Notes under the pieces: model-generated
What the model was told of the DNA's origin: nothing
Database searches by the model: none
What the model saw: the letters and a program-made list of their open reading frames with translations, nothing else
Made by a program: the position numbers and the translations under genes
Shown: positions 35,364 to 44,901 of the stretch, piece after piece
How positions within the stretch are numbered: position 1 is the stretch's first letter
Layout of the letters: each line of letters starts with the position of its first letter
DNA from: Roseomonas populi
GTDB lineage: Bacteria; Pseudomonadota; Alphaproteobacteria; Acetobacterales; Acetobacteraceae
Assembly (NCBI RefSeq): GCF_024594815.1
Contig: NZ_JANJOU010000003.1
Location: forward strand, 124,001-188,000
Direction: 5' to 3'
Length of the DNA stretch: 64,000 nt

Positions 35364-36725
35364 ATGCCACCCCGCCGCCCTGCCGCCGACCAGGACCTCT
35401 TCGGCGCCCCCGAGCCCCCGCCCATGCCCGCGCGCGAGACGCAAGCGGGACCCCGCCCGCTCGCGGACCGCCTGCGCCCGCGGAACCTGTCCGAGGTGGT
35501 GGGCCAGGACCACCTTCTGGGCCCGGAGGGCGCGCTGCGCCGGATGCTGGACCGGGGCGCGCTGGCCTCCCTCATCCTCTGGGGCCCGCCGGGGGTGGGG
35601 AAGACCACCATCGCCCGATTGCTGGCGGAGGAGGCGGGGCTGCGCTTCACCGCGCTCTCGGCCGTCTTCTCCGGCGTGGCCGACCTCAAGCGCGCCTTCG
35701 ACGAATCGCGGATGCGCCGCCAGAACGGCCAGGGCACGCTGCTCTTCGTGGACGAGATCCACCGCTTCAACCGCGCCCAGCAGGACGGCTTCCTGCCGGT
35801 GGTGGAGGACGGGACCGTGGTCCTCGTCGGCGCCACGACGGAGAACCCCTCCTTCGCCCTCAACGGCGCCCTTCTCTCCCGCTGCCAGGTGATGGTCCTC
35901 AAGCGCCTGGACGACGCCGCGCTGGAGCTGCTGCTGGCCCGCGCCGAGGCCGAAGGCGGCCGCCCCCTGCCCGTGGACGAGCCCGCCCGCGCCACGCTGC
36001 GCGCCATGGCGGATGGCGATGGCCGCTACCTGCTGAACCTCGCCGAGCAGCTGCAATCCCTGCCGGACGGAACGCCCCCGCTGGACGTGGCCGGCCTCTC
36101 CTCCCTGCTCGCGAAGCGCGCCGCGCTCTACGACAAGGACCGGGAGGAGCATTACAATCTCATCTCCGCCCTGCATAAGTCGCTGCGCGGATCGGACCCG
36201 GACGCGGCGCTCTACTGGTTTGCCCGCATGATCAAGGGCGGCGAGGACCCGCGCTACATCGCCCGCCGCCTGGCCCGCTTCGCCTCCGAGGACATCGGCG
36301 CCGCCGATCCCGGCTCCCTCACCCTCGCCCTGGCTGCCTGGGAATCCTACGAGCGCCTGGGCAGCCCCGAGGGGGAGCTGGCCCTGGCCCAGCTCGTCCT
36401 CCACCTCGCCGCCGCGCCGAAGTCCAACGCCGCCTATACGGCCTGGAAGGCCGCGCAGGTCCTGGCGGCCGAGACGGGCAGCCTCATGCCGCCCGCCAAT
36501 ATCCTCAACGCGCCGACGAAGCTGATGAAGTCCCTCGGCTACGGCCGCGACTACGCCTACGACCACGACACGGAGGAGGGCTTCTCCGGCGCCAACTACT
36601 TTCCGGACGGCATGGAGCGCACCCGCCTCTACCGCCCGACGGAGCGCGGCGCGGAGGGCCGCGTGGCGCGCCACCTGGAACGGCTGGAGGCGCTGCGCGA
36701 GGAGCTCCGCGCCGAGAAGCCCTGA
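35364..36725 (+). CDS. rarA: Replication-associated recombination protein A
   Basis: 453 residues. An AAA+ clamp-loader-like ATPase (MgsA/RarA) acting at stalled replication forks. Walker A GPPGVGKT (74-81), Walker B LFVDEIHRF, sensor-1 GATTENPSF, then the MgsA C-terminal tetramerisation region (HYNLISALHKSLRGSDPDAAL, ARRLARFASEDIG). The start at 35364 opens the conserved DLFG segment, which resembles a clamp-binding peptide. Confidence 0.95.
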   Translation: MPPRRPAADQDLFGAPEPPPMPARETQAGPRPLADRLRPRNLSEVVGQDHLLGPEGALRRMLDRGALASLILWGPPGVGKTTIARLLAEEAGLRFTALSAVFSGVADLKRAFDESRMRRQNGQGTLLFVDEIHRFNRAQQDGFLPVVEDGTVVLVGATTENPSFALNGALLSRCQVMVLKRLDDAALELLLARAEAEGGRPLPVDEPARATLRAMADGDGRYLLNLAEQLQSLPDGTPPLDVAGLSSLLAKRAALYDKDREEHYNLISALHKSLRGSDPDAALYWFARMIKGGEDPRYIARRLARFASEDIGAADPGSLTLALAAWESYERLGSPEGELALAQLVLHLAAAPKSNAAYTAWKAAQVLAAETGSLMPPANILNAPTKLMKSLGYGRDYAYDHDTEEGFSGANYFPDGMERTRLYRPTERGAEGRVARHLERLEALREELRAEKP

Positions 36726-36726
36726 T

Positions 36727-37194
36727 CTAGCTCTTCGGCGCCTTCTTTCCGTGGCTCACATCCGGCGTGCCGCGGAATAGCGACATGTGCGTGTGCGTCG
36801 CCACCCAGGGATCGCCCACCCTCTCCCGCGCCAGGGACACGGTGGTGCGCCCGGGCCGGTCGAAGGGCGTGCCGTCCTCGCGGTAGCCCGTGGAATCCCA
36901 CACCGCCATTCCCGTGGCGTGGAGCCGGTCCGGGGAGACGATCGCCTGCACGTTATCCAGCCGGTAGGTGAAGCCGTCGATGGTCGGCCACACCTTGCGC
37001 CACTGGTTCCCTTCCGTGTTGTCCCGCCCGACCAGAAAATCACTGTAGGTGCCGAAGGCGATGAAGTCCTCGGCGAAGATCGCCCGTGCCGGGACGAAAT
37101 CCACGGCTCGCACATGCTCGGACAGGATGCGGAACCAGTCCTGAACCTTGGCCAGGTCGTCGGGGTCCACGGGGGCGGTGGCCTTCACGGGCAT
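36727..37194 (-). CDS. SnoaL/NTF2-like domain protein
   Basis: 155 residues. One cone-shaped NTF2-like domain: helices around DLAKVQDWFRILSEHVRAVD, then strands FIAFGTYSDFLVGRDN, YRLDNVQAIVSPD, ATGMAVWDS, HTHMSLFRG. Families of this fold include small isomerases, hydrolases and ligand-binding proteins; no catalytic set could be assigned. Stop adjoins rarA tail to tail. Confidence 0.72.
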   Translation of the reverse strand: MPVKATAPVDPDDLAKVQDWFRILSEHVRAVDFVPARAIFAEDFIAFGTYSDFLVGRDNTEGNQWRKVWPTIDGFTYRLDNVQAIVSPDRLHATGMAVWDSTGYREDGTPFDRPGRTTVSLARERVGDPWVATHTHMSLFRGTPDVSHGKKAPKS

Positions 37195-37316
37195 GGGTTG
37201 GGCTTCATCCGGTCTCACGGCCGATTGAAGCCCGCGGGTCGCGCGGCGCAAGCCCTCTTAACTCTTCAAAAGCCTTCCGGGGTCATCCTGCCGCCCCCGC
37301 CGCAGGATGCAGCACC

Positions 37317-38018
37317 ATGGAAAACGGATCGCCGGCCGACCTCTTCCCGGTCGAGCCCCTCACCTTCAGCGCCACGGGCTTCCGCCTGCGCCACGTCTTC
37401 CCCACGCCCCTGCTGGTGGCCCCGGTGAACGACGCGGCGGCGCTGAACGCCCGGCTGCGCCCCGCCATCCTCGCCCGCGCCGCGCGGGAGGGCGGGGTGG
37501 TTCGCAGCAACGACGGCGGCTGGCAGTCCACCGATGACTTCTGGTCCTGGTCCGGCCCTGCCGGCGCCGCCCTGCTGGAGGCGGCGACCAGCCTGGCGAA
37601 CCGCTTCACCGCCCTCCGCACGCCCGAAGGCGCGGCGCGTGGCGGCGTGGTGAACTGGCGCAGCAACGCCTGGGCGAACGTGAACGGGGAAAGCCACGCC
37701 AACCACCCGCACCACCACCCCGGCGCCTTCTGGTCCGGCGTGTACTGGGTGGATGCCGGGGACGAGGCGCCGGAGGATGGCGGTGAACCCGGATTCGGCG
37801 GCGAGTTCGAGATGCATGATCCCCGGGGCATCCTGCCCGGCTTCTCCGCCCCGCAGCTCCGCATGGCCATCCCGGGCTGCCTCAGCGCCGGGCTCACGGA
37901 CTACGTGGCGCCGCAGACCGGCACGATGCTGGTCTTTCCCGCCTGGCTCGTCCACGGCGTGCGCCGCTACACGGGCATCCGCCCCCGCATCTCGGTCGCC
38001 TTCAACCTATCCGCCTGA
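37317..38018 (+). CDS. TIGR02466-type putative 2-oxoglutarate/Fe(II) oxygenase
   Basis: 233 residues. The conserved core NPHHHPGAFWSGVYWV-like segment (here from HANHPHHHPG) and the late histidine in FPAWLVHGVRRYTG, with RISVAFNLS after it, match the TIGR02466 family, whose double-stranded beta-helix fold places it with prolyl-hydroxylase-like oxygenases. The substrate is unknown. The ATG at 37317 matches the family length. Confidence 0.78.
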   Translation: MENGSPADLFPVEPLTFSATGFRLRHVFPTPLLVAPVNDAAALNARLRPAILARAAREGGVVRSNDGGWQSTDDFWSWSGPAGAALLEAATSLANRFTALRTPEGAARGGVVNWRSNAWANVNGESHANHPHHHPGAFWSGVYWVDAGDEAPEDGGEPGFGGEFEMHDPRGILPGFSAPQLRMAIPGCLSAGLTDYVAPQTGTMLVFPAWLVHGVRRYTGIRPRISVAFNLSA

Positions 38019-38019
38019 T

Positions 38020-38036
38020 CCCGGGCGCCACCCGGG
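38020..38036 (+). terminator. Short GC hairpin after the oxygenase gene
   Basis: CCCGGG-CGCCA-CCCGGG immediately after the stop codon, then CCGAAAGC. A 6-bp stem without a T-run; a weak terminator or processing hairpin. Confidence 0.4.
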
Positions 38037-38093
38037 CCGAAAGCGAGGACTCCTTACTCGACGCGCGCCCCCGCCATCGCTACCTGCACCGCC

Positions 38094-39068
38094 ATGCCCG
38101 CCACACTTGCCACCGTCGCTGCCGACGAGGCCGATCTCCGTCTGGACCGCTGGTTCCGCCGCCACCACCCCCAGCTCACCCAGGGCGCGCTGCAGAAGAT
38201 GCTGCGGACCGGCCAGATCAAGGTGGACGGCAAGCGGGCGGAGACGAACACCCGCCTGCTCGCCGGCCAGCAGATCCGCGTCCCCCCGATGCCGGAAGCC
38301 CCGCCCCCGCCGCCGGACCGCCCCGCCGTGTCCGAGCGGGACGCGGCGATGCTGGAGCGGCTGATCCTCTACCGCGACGATTCCGTGATCGCGCTGAACA
38401 AGCCCCACGGTCTGCCGGTGCAGGGCGGCCCCAACATCGACCGCCACCTGGACGGCATGCTGGACGCGCTGCGCTTCGGCGCCGAGGACCGCCCACGCCT
38501 GGTCCACCGGCTGGACCGCGACACCTCCGGCGTCCTCCTCCTCGCCCGCAGCGCAGGCGCCGCGGCGAAGCTCGCCTCCGCCTTCCGCGGCCGGGACGCG
38601 AAGAAGACTTACTGGGCGCTGGTGGTCGGCCGCCCTCACCCCCTGGCCGGGCGCATCAACATGCCGCTGGCCAGGCAGGGCGGCCCGCGCGGCGAGCGCA
38701 CCGCCCCCGCCGAGGAGGGGGAGGAGGGCGCGCACGCCATCACCGACTTCCAGGTGGTGGACAATGCCCGCAAGCACGTCTCCTGGCTGGAGATGTACCC
38801 GCTGACCGGCCGCACCCACCAGTTGCGCGTCCATGCCGCCGCGGCGCTGAAGACCCCCATCCTGGGCGATGGCAAGTACGGCGGCGCCGCGGCCCATCTG
38901 GAGGGGATGTCCAACCTCCTCCACCTCCATGCCCGCTCCATCGAGCTGCCGCACCCGGAGGGCGGCACCCTCTCCGTCTCCGCGCCCCTCCCGCCCCATA
39001 TGAACGAGAGCTTCGAGTTCCTCGGCTTCGACCGACCGCGCACCCCGCCCGCGCGCCGCACGCGCTGA
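38094..39068 (+). CDS. RluA-family RNA pseudouridine synthase
   Basis: 324 residues. An N-terminal S4 RNA-binding domain (LRLDRWFRRHHPQLTQGALQKML, IKVDGKRAETN) and a catalytic domain with Asp141 in HRLDRDTSG, plus the family motif TGRTHQLRVHAAAAL. The S4 domain points to the RluC/RluD group, which modify 23S rRNA uridines. The exact target is not decided by sequence alone. The last residues are basic and disordered. Confidence 0.92.
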   Translation: MPATLATVAADEADLRLDRWFRRHHPQLTQGALQKMLRTGQIKVDGKRAETNTRLLAGQQIRVPPMPEAPPPPPDRPAVSERDAAMLERLILYRDDSVIALNKPHGLPVQGGPNIDRHLDGMLDALRFGAEDRPRLVHRLDRDTSGVLLLARSAGAAAKLASAFRGRDAKKTYWALVVGRPHPLAGRINMPLARQGGPRGERTAPAEEGEEGAHAITDFQVVDNARKHVSWLEMYPLTGRTHQLRVHAAAALKTPILGDGKYGGAAAHLEGMSNLLHLHARSIELPHPEGGTLSVSAPLPPHMNESFEFLGFDRPRTPPARRTR

Positions 39069-39102
39069 CCGTTCCGCCGAAGCCAGACCTGGAAGGCCCC
39101 GC

Positions 39103-41655
39103 ATGAGCGAATCCGCGCGCCCCCGCCGCCGCCTGCGCCCCTGGCTGATCGGCCTCGGAGTGGTCGTTGTCGGCCTGCCGCTCGCCGGCTACGCCGCCCT
39201 TTGGGCCGTGGTGCGATCCGACGCGATCCGGCCCCGGCTGGAGGCGGCGGTGGAGGCCTCCACGGGCCGTCGCCTCACCCTCTCCGGCCCCGTCACCCTG
39301 CGCCCGGCCCTGGTGCCGACCATCGCGCTGGAAGGGCCGGTCCTCGCCAATGCCCCCGGCGGCTCCCGGCCGGAGATGCTGCGCGCCCGCCGGATCGAGG
39401 CCGAGGTCGCCCTGATCCCCCTCCTCTCCCGCGAGGTGCAGATCCGCCGGATCGCCCTGGTGGAGCCCGACCTGCTGCTGGAGGTGGACGCGGAGGGCCG
39501 CGGCAACTGGCAGTTCACCCGCCCCCGCCCGGACGCGCCCGCGCCCACCAGCCCCATCCCCGCCGAGCCCTCCCGCCCCTTCGGCATCGCCGTCGAGGCG
39601 GTGACGATCGAGAGGGGCCGCATCACCTGGCGCGCACCGGGGCAGGAGGAGACAGTGGACCTCCCCCGCCTCGTCCTCCGTGCCTCCGACAAGGCGATCC
39701 TGGCGGAGGGCCAGGCCGTCGCGCGCGGGCTCACCGCCACGATCAACGGCGGCACCGGTCCTCTCGCCGCCCTGTTGGCCGACAGGCCCGGCGACTGGCC
39801 CTTCCGCCTCGGCCTCTCCGTGCCGGGCATGAACGCGGAGGCGAGCGGCGCCCTCACCCTGCCCTTCGCGGCCAACGGGTGGCGCGCCCGGCTAGCCGCC
39901 ACGGCGGACAATGCGGCCCGCCTCGCCCCTCTCGTCCCGAACGTCCCCCTGCCGGACGCGCGCAACATCTCCCTCGTCGCGGAGGCCGATGGCGCCCGGG
40001 GCCTGTCCAGCCTCCACGCCTCGGTGGCGGAGGCGCAGGTGCCGGCGGGCGGCCGCCCGCTGTCGCTCGGCCCCATCCAGCTGGACGCGGCGGCGCCGGA
40101 CGCGCCGGTCACCCTCACCGGCACGCTGCGCCTGGGCGAACTGCCCCTCACCCTCAACGCCACCGGCCCGGCGCTCGCCGCCGCTCGCGGCGAAGGGCCG
40201 CTCCCCCTGGCCGTGCGACTGGAGGCCGAGGGCCTGGCCGCCTCCGCCGAGGGCGCCCTGGCGCCGGGCCGGCAGGTGGCGGGCACCGCGTGGTCCGTCT
40301 TCCTCCGTGCCGAGGACCTGCGCGCCCTCGGTGCCCGCGCCGGCACCCCGAACCTGCCCCCGCTGCACCAGGCGCAGGCCACCTTCCGCCTGCACCTCTC
40401 CGCCGATGGCGCCGACGCGCCGGACCTCGCCCTCACGGCGCGGGAGGCAGCCGGGCGCGGCGCGCTCGCCTGGCGCCGGGCCGATCCTCTTCCCCGCGTG
40501 ACCCTGCGCGCCGCGCTGGAGCGCCTGGACCTGGATGCTCTCCGGGCCGCCCCGCCCGCTGCCGCGGCGCCGGCCCCCACCGCCACGCCGCCGGCTACAC
40601 CGCCGGCCACCCCGGCGCCGCCCCCCGCCGCGCAGGCCCCCGCCCGGCCGGATGAGCGGGTCATCCCCGACCAGCCGATCAACCTCGCCGCCATCCGGGA
40701 CGCGCCGCTGGCCCTGGACGCGGAGGGAAGCATCGCCGCCTTGCGCCTGCACGGCGCGGACTGGCGGGACGTCTCCCTGCGCGCCGTGCTGGACGGCAAG
40801 GCCCTGAACGTGCAGCGCTTCGCGGCCTCCACCCCCGGCGGCCCCGTCACCGGCGCCCTCTCCGCCGAGGCCGGCGGGGCCGCGCCGCGCCTGGCCCTCG
40901 ATCTCCGCAGCGGCGAGGGTGGCGTGGACCCGGCCCCGCTGCTGGCCGCCTTCGGCATCGCCTCACCGGTCGCCGGCAAGGGCGCGCTGGACCTCTCGCT
41001 GCGCGGCGAGGGCGCGGGGACGCGGGCGCTCGCCGGCACCCTCGCCGGCCATCTCGGCCTGGCGATGACGGGCGGGCGGATCGAGCCCCGTCTTCTCGCG
41101 GGCGCCACCCAGGCCCTGCGAGGCATCGTGCCGGAGAGCACGGCGGGAAGCGCGGCGGAGATCCGCTGCCTCGCCCTCCGCTTCGATCTGGAGAAGGGCG
41201 TGGCCCAGTCCCGCGCCCTGCTCGTGCAGACCGGCGTGGCCAATATCGGCGGCGCCGGCGCCGCCAACCTGGGGGACGAGACCCTGGCCTTCCGCCTGCG
41301 CCCGGTGGTGCGGGTGGGGGATGTCTCGCTGACCACCCCGCTCGGCATCACCGGCCGCTTCGGCAACCCGCGCTTCTCGGTGGACCCGAACGCGGCCACG
41401 GCGGCGGCGATGGGGGTGCTGGGCGGGCTGGCGCAGCGCTCGAGGGACGAGAACACGGCGGCCGTCGGCGCGCTGGTGGAAGGGCTGCTGGGCGGCCGCA
41501 ACGCAGCGCCGCCGGCCGCCGACTGCGCGGGGCAGCTCGCCGTGGCGCGCGGCGCGGCCCCGGCCGTGGGCACGCCGCCCGCCGCCCCGGCGGAAGCGCA
41601 GCGAGAGCGCCGGCCGCAGGTGCAGGACCTGCTGCGGGGGCTGCTGGGGCGGTAG
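39103..41655 (+). CDS. AsmA family protein
   Basis: 850 residues. An N-terminal membrane anchor (WLIGLGVVVVGLPLAGYAAL), then an AsmA N-terminal domain (LEAAVEASTGRRLTLSGPV) and a long periplasmic beta-rich body ending in an AsmA C-terminal region (LAGHLGLAMTGGRIEP, FDLEKGVAQSRALLVQTGVANI). AsmA-like proteins are thought to carry phospholipid between the inner and outer membranes. A Pro/Ala/Thr stretch near residues 486-512 interrupts the body. Starts 34 bases after the pseudouridine synthase gene. Confidence 0.9.
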   Translation: MSESARPRRRLRPWLIGLGVVVVGLPLAGYAALWAVVRSDAIRPRLEAAVEASTGRRLTLSGPVTLRPALVPTIALEGPVLANAPGGSRPEMLRARRIEAEVALIPLLSREVQIRRIALVEPDLLLEVDAEGRGNWQFTRPRPDAPAPTSPIPAEPSRPFGIAVEAVTIERGRITWRAPGQEETVDLPRLVLRASDKAILAEGQAVARGLTATINGGTGPLAALLADRPGDWPFRLGLSVPGMNAEASGALTLPFAANGWRARLAATADNAARLAPLVPNVPLPDARNISLVAEADGARGLSSLHASVAEAQVPAGGRPLSLGPIQLDAAAPDAPVTLTGTLRLGELPLTLNATGPALAAARGEGPLPLAVRLEAEGLAASAEGALAPGRQVAGTAWSVFLRAEDLRALGARAGTPNLPPLHQAQATFRLHLSADGADAPDLALTAREAAGRGALAWRRADPLPRVTLRAALERLDLDALRAAPPAAAAPAPTATPPATPPATPAPPPAAQAPARPDERVIPDQPINLAAIRDAPLALDAEGSIAALRLHGADWRDVSLRAVLDGKALNVQRFAASTPGGPVTGALSAEAGGAAPRLALDLRSGEGGVDPAPLLAAFGIASPVAGKGALDLSLRGEGAGTRALAGTLAGHLGLAMTGGRIEPRLLAGATQALRGIVPESTAGSAAEIRCLALRFDLEKGVAQSRALLVQTGVANIGGAGAANLGDETLAFRLRPVVRVGDVSLTTPLGITGRFGNPRFSVDPNAATAAAMGVLGGLAQRSRDENTAAVGALVEGLLGGRNAAPPAADCAGQLAVARGAAPAVGTPPAAPAEAQRERRPQVQDLLRGLLGR

Positions 41656-41706
41656 GGGGTTACGAGGGCCGGAGGGCGTAGTCCGCGCCTCCGCGAAGCG
41701 ACCGGA

Positions 41707-41779
41707 TGGGCCGGGCAGGAATCGAACCCGCAACCAAGCCGTTATGAGCGGCCAGCTCTAACCGTTGAGCTACCGGCCC
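41707..41779 (-). tRNA. tRNA-Ile2 (anticodon CAT, lysidine type) or Met
   Basis: 73 bases, CCA not encoded. The acceptor GGGCCGG pairs fully with CCGGCCC; the anticodon loop is CTCATAA (complement of 41744-41746); the T loop is TTCGATT with one G-T pair in the stem. The variable region CTTGGTTGC and the C at loop position 32 resemble the Ile2 tRNA, whose CAU is converted to lysidine-AU by TilS, more than elongator Met. This distinction is my inference. Confidence 0.85.
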
Positions 41780-41804
41780 ATCCACGCGGTTCCATAATGC
41801 AGCG

Positions 41805-43097
41805 TCAGGTTCCGAGGAAGGTGCGGATCGCCCGATCGGCCTTCGCCATGCCGGCCACGCCCTCCAGGTGGCCGAGCCCGCCCTCCAGCTCCACCAGGGT
41901 CACGGGCCGCCCGGCCTTCCGGACCGCCTCCGCCAGCTCGCGCCCATAGGTCACGGGGAAGATGCGGTCGCCCACCGCGGGCAGCACCAGCCAGCTCGCC
42001 CGGCTGCGGGCCAGGGCGGAGGCGGTGTCCGGGTACTCGTTCAGGAAGAGCTGGTTCGCGCGTGTCAGATAGAGGAAGGCGTTGGCGTCCGCCGTCTTGG
42101 CGCGGGCGGTCGCGGCGTCGTCCAGGAACTTCTCCACGGCGAAGCTGTCGCCCATCCTGCGGGCCGGGTCCTGGCCATCGATCGGCCTGCGGCCGAACTG
42201 GGTGAGCGAGCCGCGGTCCCGCGCCTGCAGGGTGACGATCTTCAACGCCTCCGCCAGGCCGCGCGTCGGCGCTTCCCGGCCCTGGCCATAGTAGTCGCCC
42301 CCGCGCCAGTTGGGGTCCGTGCGGATCGGAACCTCCCAGATCTCCATCCACCCCATCAGGAAGGCGTCGAACTCGCCCGTGCAGACGGCGGGCATCACGC
42401 GCTCCACCATCTCCGGATAGGCGCAGGCCCATTCGATGGCCTGCAGCGAGCCCATGGAGGGGCCGGCGACGAGGGCGAGCCGCTTCACGCCGAGGCTGTC
42501 CAGCAGCAGCTTCTGCACCTCGATGAAGTCCCGCATGGAAACGACCGGGTAGTTCATCCCGAAGGGCCGGCCGGTCTTGGGATCGATGGTGGCGGGGCCG
42601 GTGCTGGTGGTGCCGGGATTGGTGCTGTTCCCGTCGTTGATGTTCAGGTTCACCAGCGTGTCGGAGGAGACGACGAAGAAGCGGTTCGTGTCGATCGCCT
42701 TGCCCGGGCCCACGATGTCGTCCCAGTAGCCCGCCGGGCCGCCGGGGGCGTAGCGCCCGAAGGCGTGGCTGTTGGCGGAGAAGAAGTGGGCGATCAGCAC
42801 GGCGTTGTCGCCCGCCGCGTTCAGCGTGCCGGCCGTCTGGTAGCCGATGCGCGCGTTCGGCACGGTGCCACCGCCACGGGTGCGGTACTCCCCAGCCTCG
42901 AAGACCTGCTTGCGGACGATCAGGGGCTCCGCGGGCGCTGGGGCGGCAGGCGTGGCCGACGGCATGGCACCGGGCGCAGCCCCGGGCGCGGCGCCAGGCG
43001 CGGCACCCTGGGCCGCCGCGCGCCGGATGGCCGAGGCGGCGCCGGCGGCGAGCAAGGAGGCCGCCATCAGGGCGCGGCGCAGGACAGGTGCGGACAA
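41805..43097 (-). CDS. Exported MetX-like alpha/beta hydrolase
   Basis: 430 residues from a TTG at 43097, chosen because GGAGGGG lies 5 bases before it and it gives a normal signal peptide ([19 protein letters not shown]). An ATG 15 bases upstream has no ribosome site and adds acidic residues before the signal. After the signal come AAPG repeats, then a homoserine O-acetyltransferase-like fold with Ser in GPSMGS and His in GHLEG. True MetX is cytoplasmic; export argues for a different acyl-transfer or esterase role. I therefore give no symbol. Confidence 0.82.
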   Translation of the reverse strand: MSAPVLRRALMAASLLAAGAASAIRRAAAQGAAPGAAPGAAPGAMPSATPAAPAPAEPLIVRKQVFEAGEYRTRGGGTVPNARIGYQTAGTLNAAGDNAVLIAHFFSANSHAFGRYAPGGPAGYWDDIVGPGKAIDTNRFFVVSSDTLVNLNINDGNSTNPGTTSTGPATIDPKTGRPFGMNYPVVSMRDFIEVQKLLLDSLGVKRLALVAGPSMGSLQAIEWACAYPEMVERVMPAVCTGEFDAFLMGWMEIWEVPIRTDPNWRGGDYYGQGREAPTRGLAEALKIVTLQARDRGSLTQFGRRPIDGQDPARRMGDSFAVEKFLDDAATARAKTADANAFLYLTRANQLFLNEYPDTASALARSRASWLVLPAVGDRIFPVTYGRELAEAVRKAGRPVTLVELEGGLGHLEGVAGMAKADRAIRTFLGT

Positions 43098-43252
43098 GTC
43101 TTCCCCTCCCATCGGGTGTTTGCGGGCATGCTGGGGGCGGCGGCGCCGCCCGTCCAGCGCACGAATTGCGGGAGAAAGCGGGCGCTGCTAAGGCGCGACG
43201 ACATTTCGTCGCATTCCGCGCCGATGCGCCACAGCAGATCCAGGATCGCCGC

Positions 43253-43777
43253 ATGAACCCCAGCCTGATCCCGACCGGCAAGGCCCCGCCCCACGACATC
43301 AACGTGGTGATCGAGATCCCCGAGGGCTCCTCGGTGAAGTACGAGCTGGACAAGGACACGGGGGCGGTGGTGGTGGACCGCTTCCTCTTCACCCCCATGG
43401 CCTATCCGGCGGCCTACGGCTTCGTCCCCGGCACCCTGGCGGCCGATGGCGACCCGACCGACGCCCTGGTGCTGATCCCCGCCGCCGTGGTGCCGGGTTG
43501 CGTGATCCGCTGCCGCCCGATCGGCGTGCTGCTGATGGAGGACGAGGCGGGGCAGGACGAGAAGATCGTCTGCGTGCCGCACGACAAGCTCCACCCCTAC
43601 TTCTCCGACATCAAGTCCTGCGACGACCTGCCGAACATCACCCGGCAGCAGATCGAGCACTTCTTCTCCCGCTACAAGGACCTGGAGCCGGGCAAGTGGG
43701 TGAAGATCACGGGCTGGGGCAGCGCCGAGAAGGCCGCCGAGCTGATCCAGGACGGCATCAAGGCCGCCGCCAAGTAG
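43253..43777 (+). CDS. ppa: Inorganic pyrophosphatase
   Basis: 174 residues, family I. Hydrolyses pyrophosphate to phosphate. The signature [10 protein letters not shown] holds the metal-binding aspartates; [16 protein letters not shown] and [13 protein letters not shown] are conserved. The ATG at 43253 gives the usual bacterial length. Confidence 0.95.
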   Translation: MNPSLIPTGKAPPHDINVVIEIPEGSSVKYELDKDTGAVVVDRFLFTPMAYPAAYGFVPGTLAADGDPTDALVLIPAAVVPGCVIRCRPIGVLLMEDEAGQDEKIVCVPHDKLHPYFSDIKSCDDLPNITRQQIEHFFSRYKDLEPGKWVKITGWGSAEKAAELIQDGIKAAAK

Positions 43778-43778
43778 C

Positions 43779-44111
43779 GTGCCGCAGGGGCTGCCCCCCG
43801 GGATCGGGCCGGGCCGCCCCAACCGCCTGGGGCGGACGGGCCTCATCATCCTGGTGGTGGTGACCCTCGTCGCCTGGGCGCCCGTCCTCTCCGTGCTCTT
43901 CACGGCCGCGGTGGCGGGCGCCCTGGACTGCCGCGTGCACGAGGGATTCATCAATCCCTGCCCCAGCCCTGTCGGGGATCTGGGCGAACTGCTCTACGCC
44001 ACCGGGGTGATGGGCTGGCTGATGCTGGCGACAGCCCCCTTCATGCTCGCCACGGGCGTGATCTGGCCCGTGCTGCTGCTGGCGTGGATCTGGCGCCGCA
44101 TCCGCCGCTGA
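43779..44111 (+). CDS. Two-helix membrane protein
   Basis: 110 residues, GTG start right after ppa. Two membrane helices (about 22-45 and 71-100) with a periplasmic loop carrying two cysteines (DCRVHEGFINPCPSP), possibly a disulfide. Basic C-terminus WIWRRIRR. Likely translated with ppa. No known family. Confidence 0.65.
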   Translation: MPQGLPPGIGPGRPNRLGRTGLIILVVVTLVAWAPVLSVLFTAAVAGALDCRVHEGFINPCPSPVGDLGELLYATGVMGWLMLATAPFMLATGVIWPVLLLAWIWRRIRR

Positions 44112-44179
44112 TCCTCCGGGTTGCGGCGCGCCGGCGGCGAGCGGATGATCCCCGGCGGAACGATCCGGGGGACACACCC

Positions 44180-44644
44180 ATGCGCCTTGCCATGATTCTC
44201 GGCGGCCTCGCGCTCGCCTTCACCGCGGGCCTCTACGCGGACCGTGTCCTGCCGCACGCCGAGGCGCAGCCCGCGGCGGCCACCGCGATGTCGCCGCGCA
44301 TCGTCAACCTCCTGGCCCTGACCGACGACGAGATCGGGCCGCTGATCAACAACACCGACCTGCGCTCCCGCCTCCTCGTCTCCGCGCCGGAGGGGACGGT
44401 GGCCGTGCAGAGCGGGAACGTTCTGAAGCACTTTCACGCCAACGCGGACGAGATCCAGTACATCCTGGACGGCAGCGGATCCTTCTGGCTGGGTGACCGG
44501 GAGGTGCAGATCAAGCCGGGCGACTTCATCGTCATCCCGCGCGGCACGCACCACGCCGGCTCCCGTGCCAGCACGGGGCGCTTCCGCGCCATTGCCATCA
44601 AGCTGCCGCCGCAGCAGGCCGGGGACACGCACCCCGTCCCCTAG
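44180..44644 (+). CDS. Exported or anchored cupin protein
   Basis: 154 residues. An N-terminal hydrophobic segment (AMILGGLALAFTAGLYAD) acts as a signal or anchor. The cupin domain has metal ligands in HFHANADEIQYILDG and GDFIVIPRGTHHAG. Periplasmic location is inferred. GGGGGACAC lies ahead of the ATG. Stop overlaps the convergent short gene. Confidence 0.78.
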   Translation: MRLAMILGGLALAFTAGLYADRVLPHAEAQPAAATAMSPRIVNLLALTDDEIGPLINNTDLRSRLLVSAPEGTVAVQSGNVLKHFHANADEIQYILDGSGSFWLGDREVQIKPGDFIVIPRGTHHAGSRASTGRFRAIAIKLPPQQAGDTHPVP

Positions 44645-44820
44645 GGCTTTTCGGCGCCGCCCTTCTGCTCCGGCTCACCCGACCACTCGTCGGTGATCAT
44701 GGACTGCTCCTCGCTCATCTGGTCCAGCTCCTCCTTCGAGGGCGGGCGCGGGATGTGGGCGGGCCTGGCGTCATCCGGCCCGTAATCGGCCTTGGGGCCT
44801 TCCGGCGGCCTGTCGCTCAT
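44641..44820 (-). CDS. 59-residue acidic hydrophilic protein
   Basis: A short frame starting ATG at 44820 with GGAGGAGACC seven bases or fewer upstream, ending TAG at 44641 across the cupin stop. It begins MSDRPPEGPKADYGPDD and continues PSKEELDQMSEEQSMITDEW; rich in Glu, Asp, Pro and Ser, no membrane segment, no cysteine. Strong ribosome site and coding-like codon use make it likely real. Function unknown. Confidence 0.68.
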   Translation of the reverse strand: MSDRPPEGPKADYGPDDARPAHIPRPPSKEELDQMSEEQSMITDEWSGEPEQKGGAEKP

Positions 44821-44901
44821 GCTGGTCTCCTCCGTCCCTGTCCCGCTTCAACGGGCCGGGGCGCGGCAGGGTTTTCCCTGACGTTCGAGGAGGAGAAGAC
44901 G

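Noticed and set aside
41805-43097. Calling this gene metX (homoserine O-acetyltransferase)
   Set aside because: A clear signal peptide and AAPG linker point to export, while methionine synthesis is cytoplasmic, and no metW follows.
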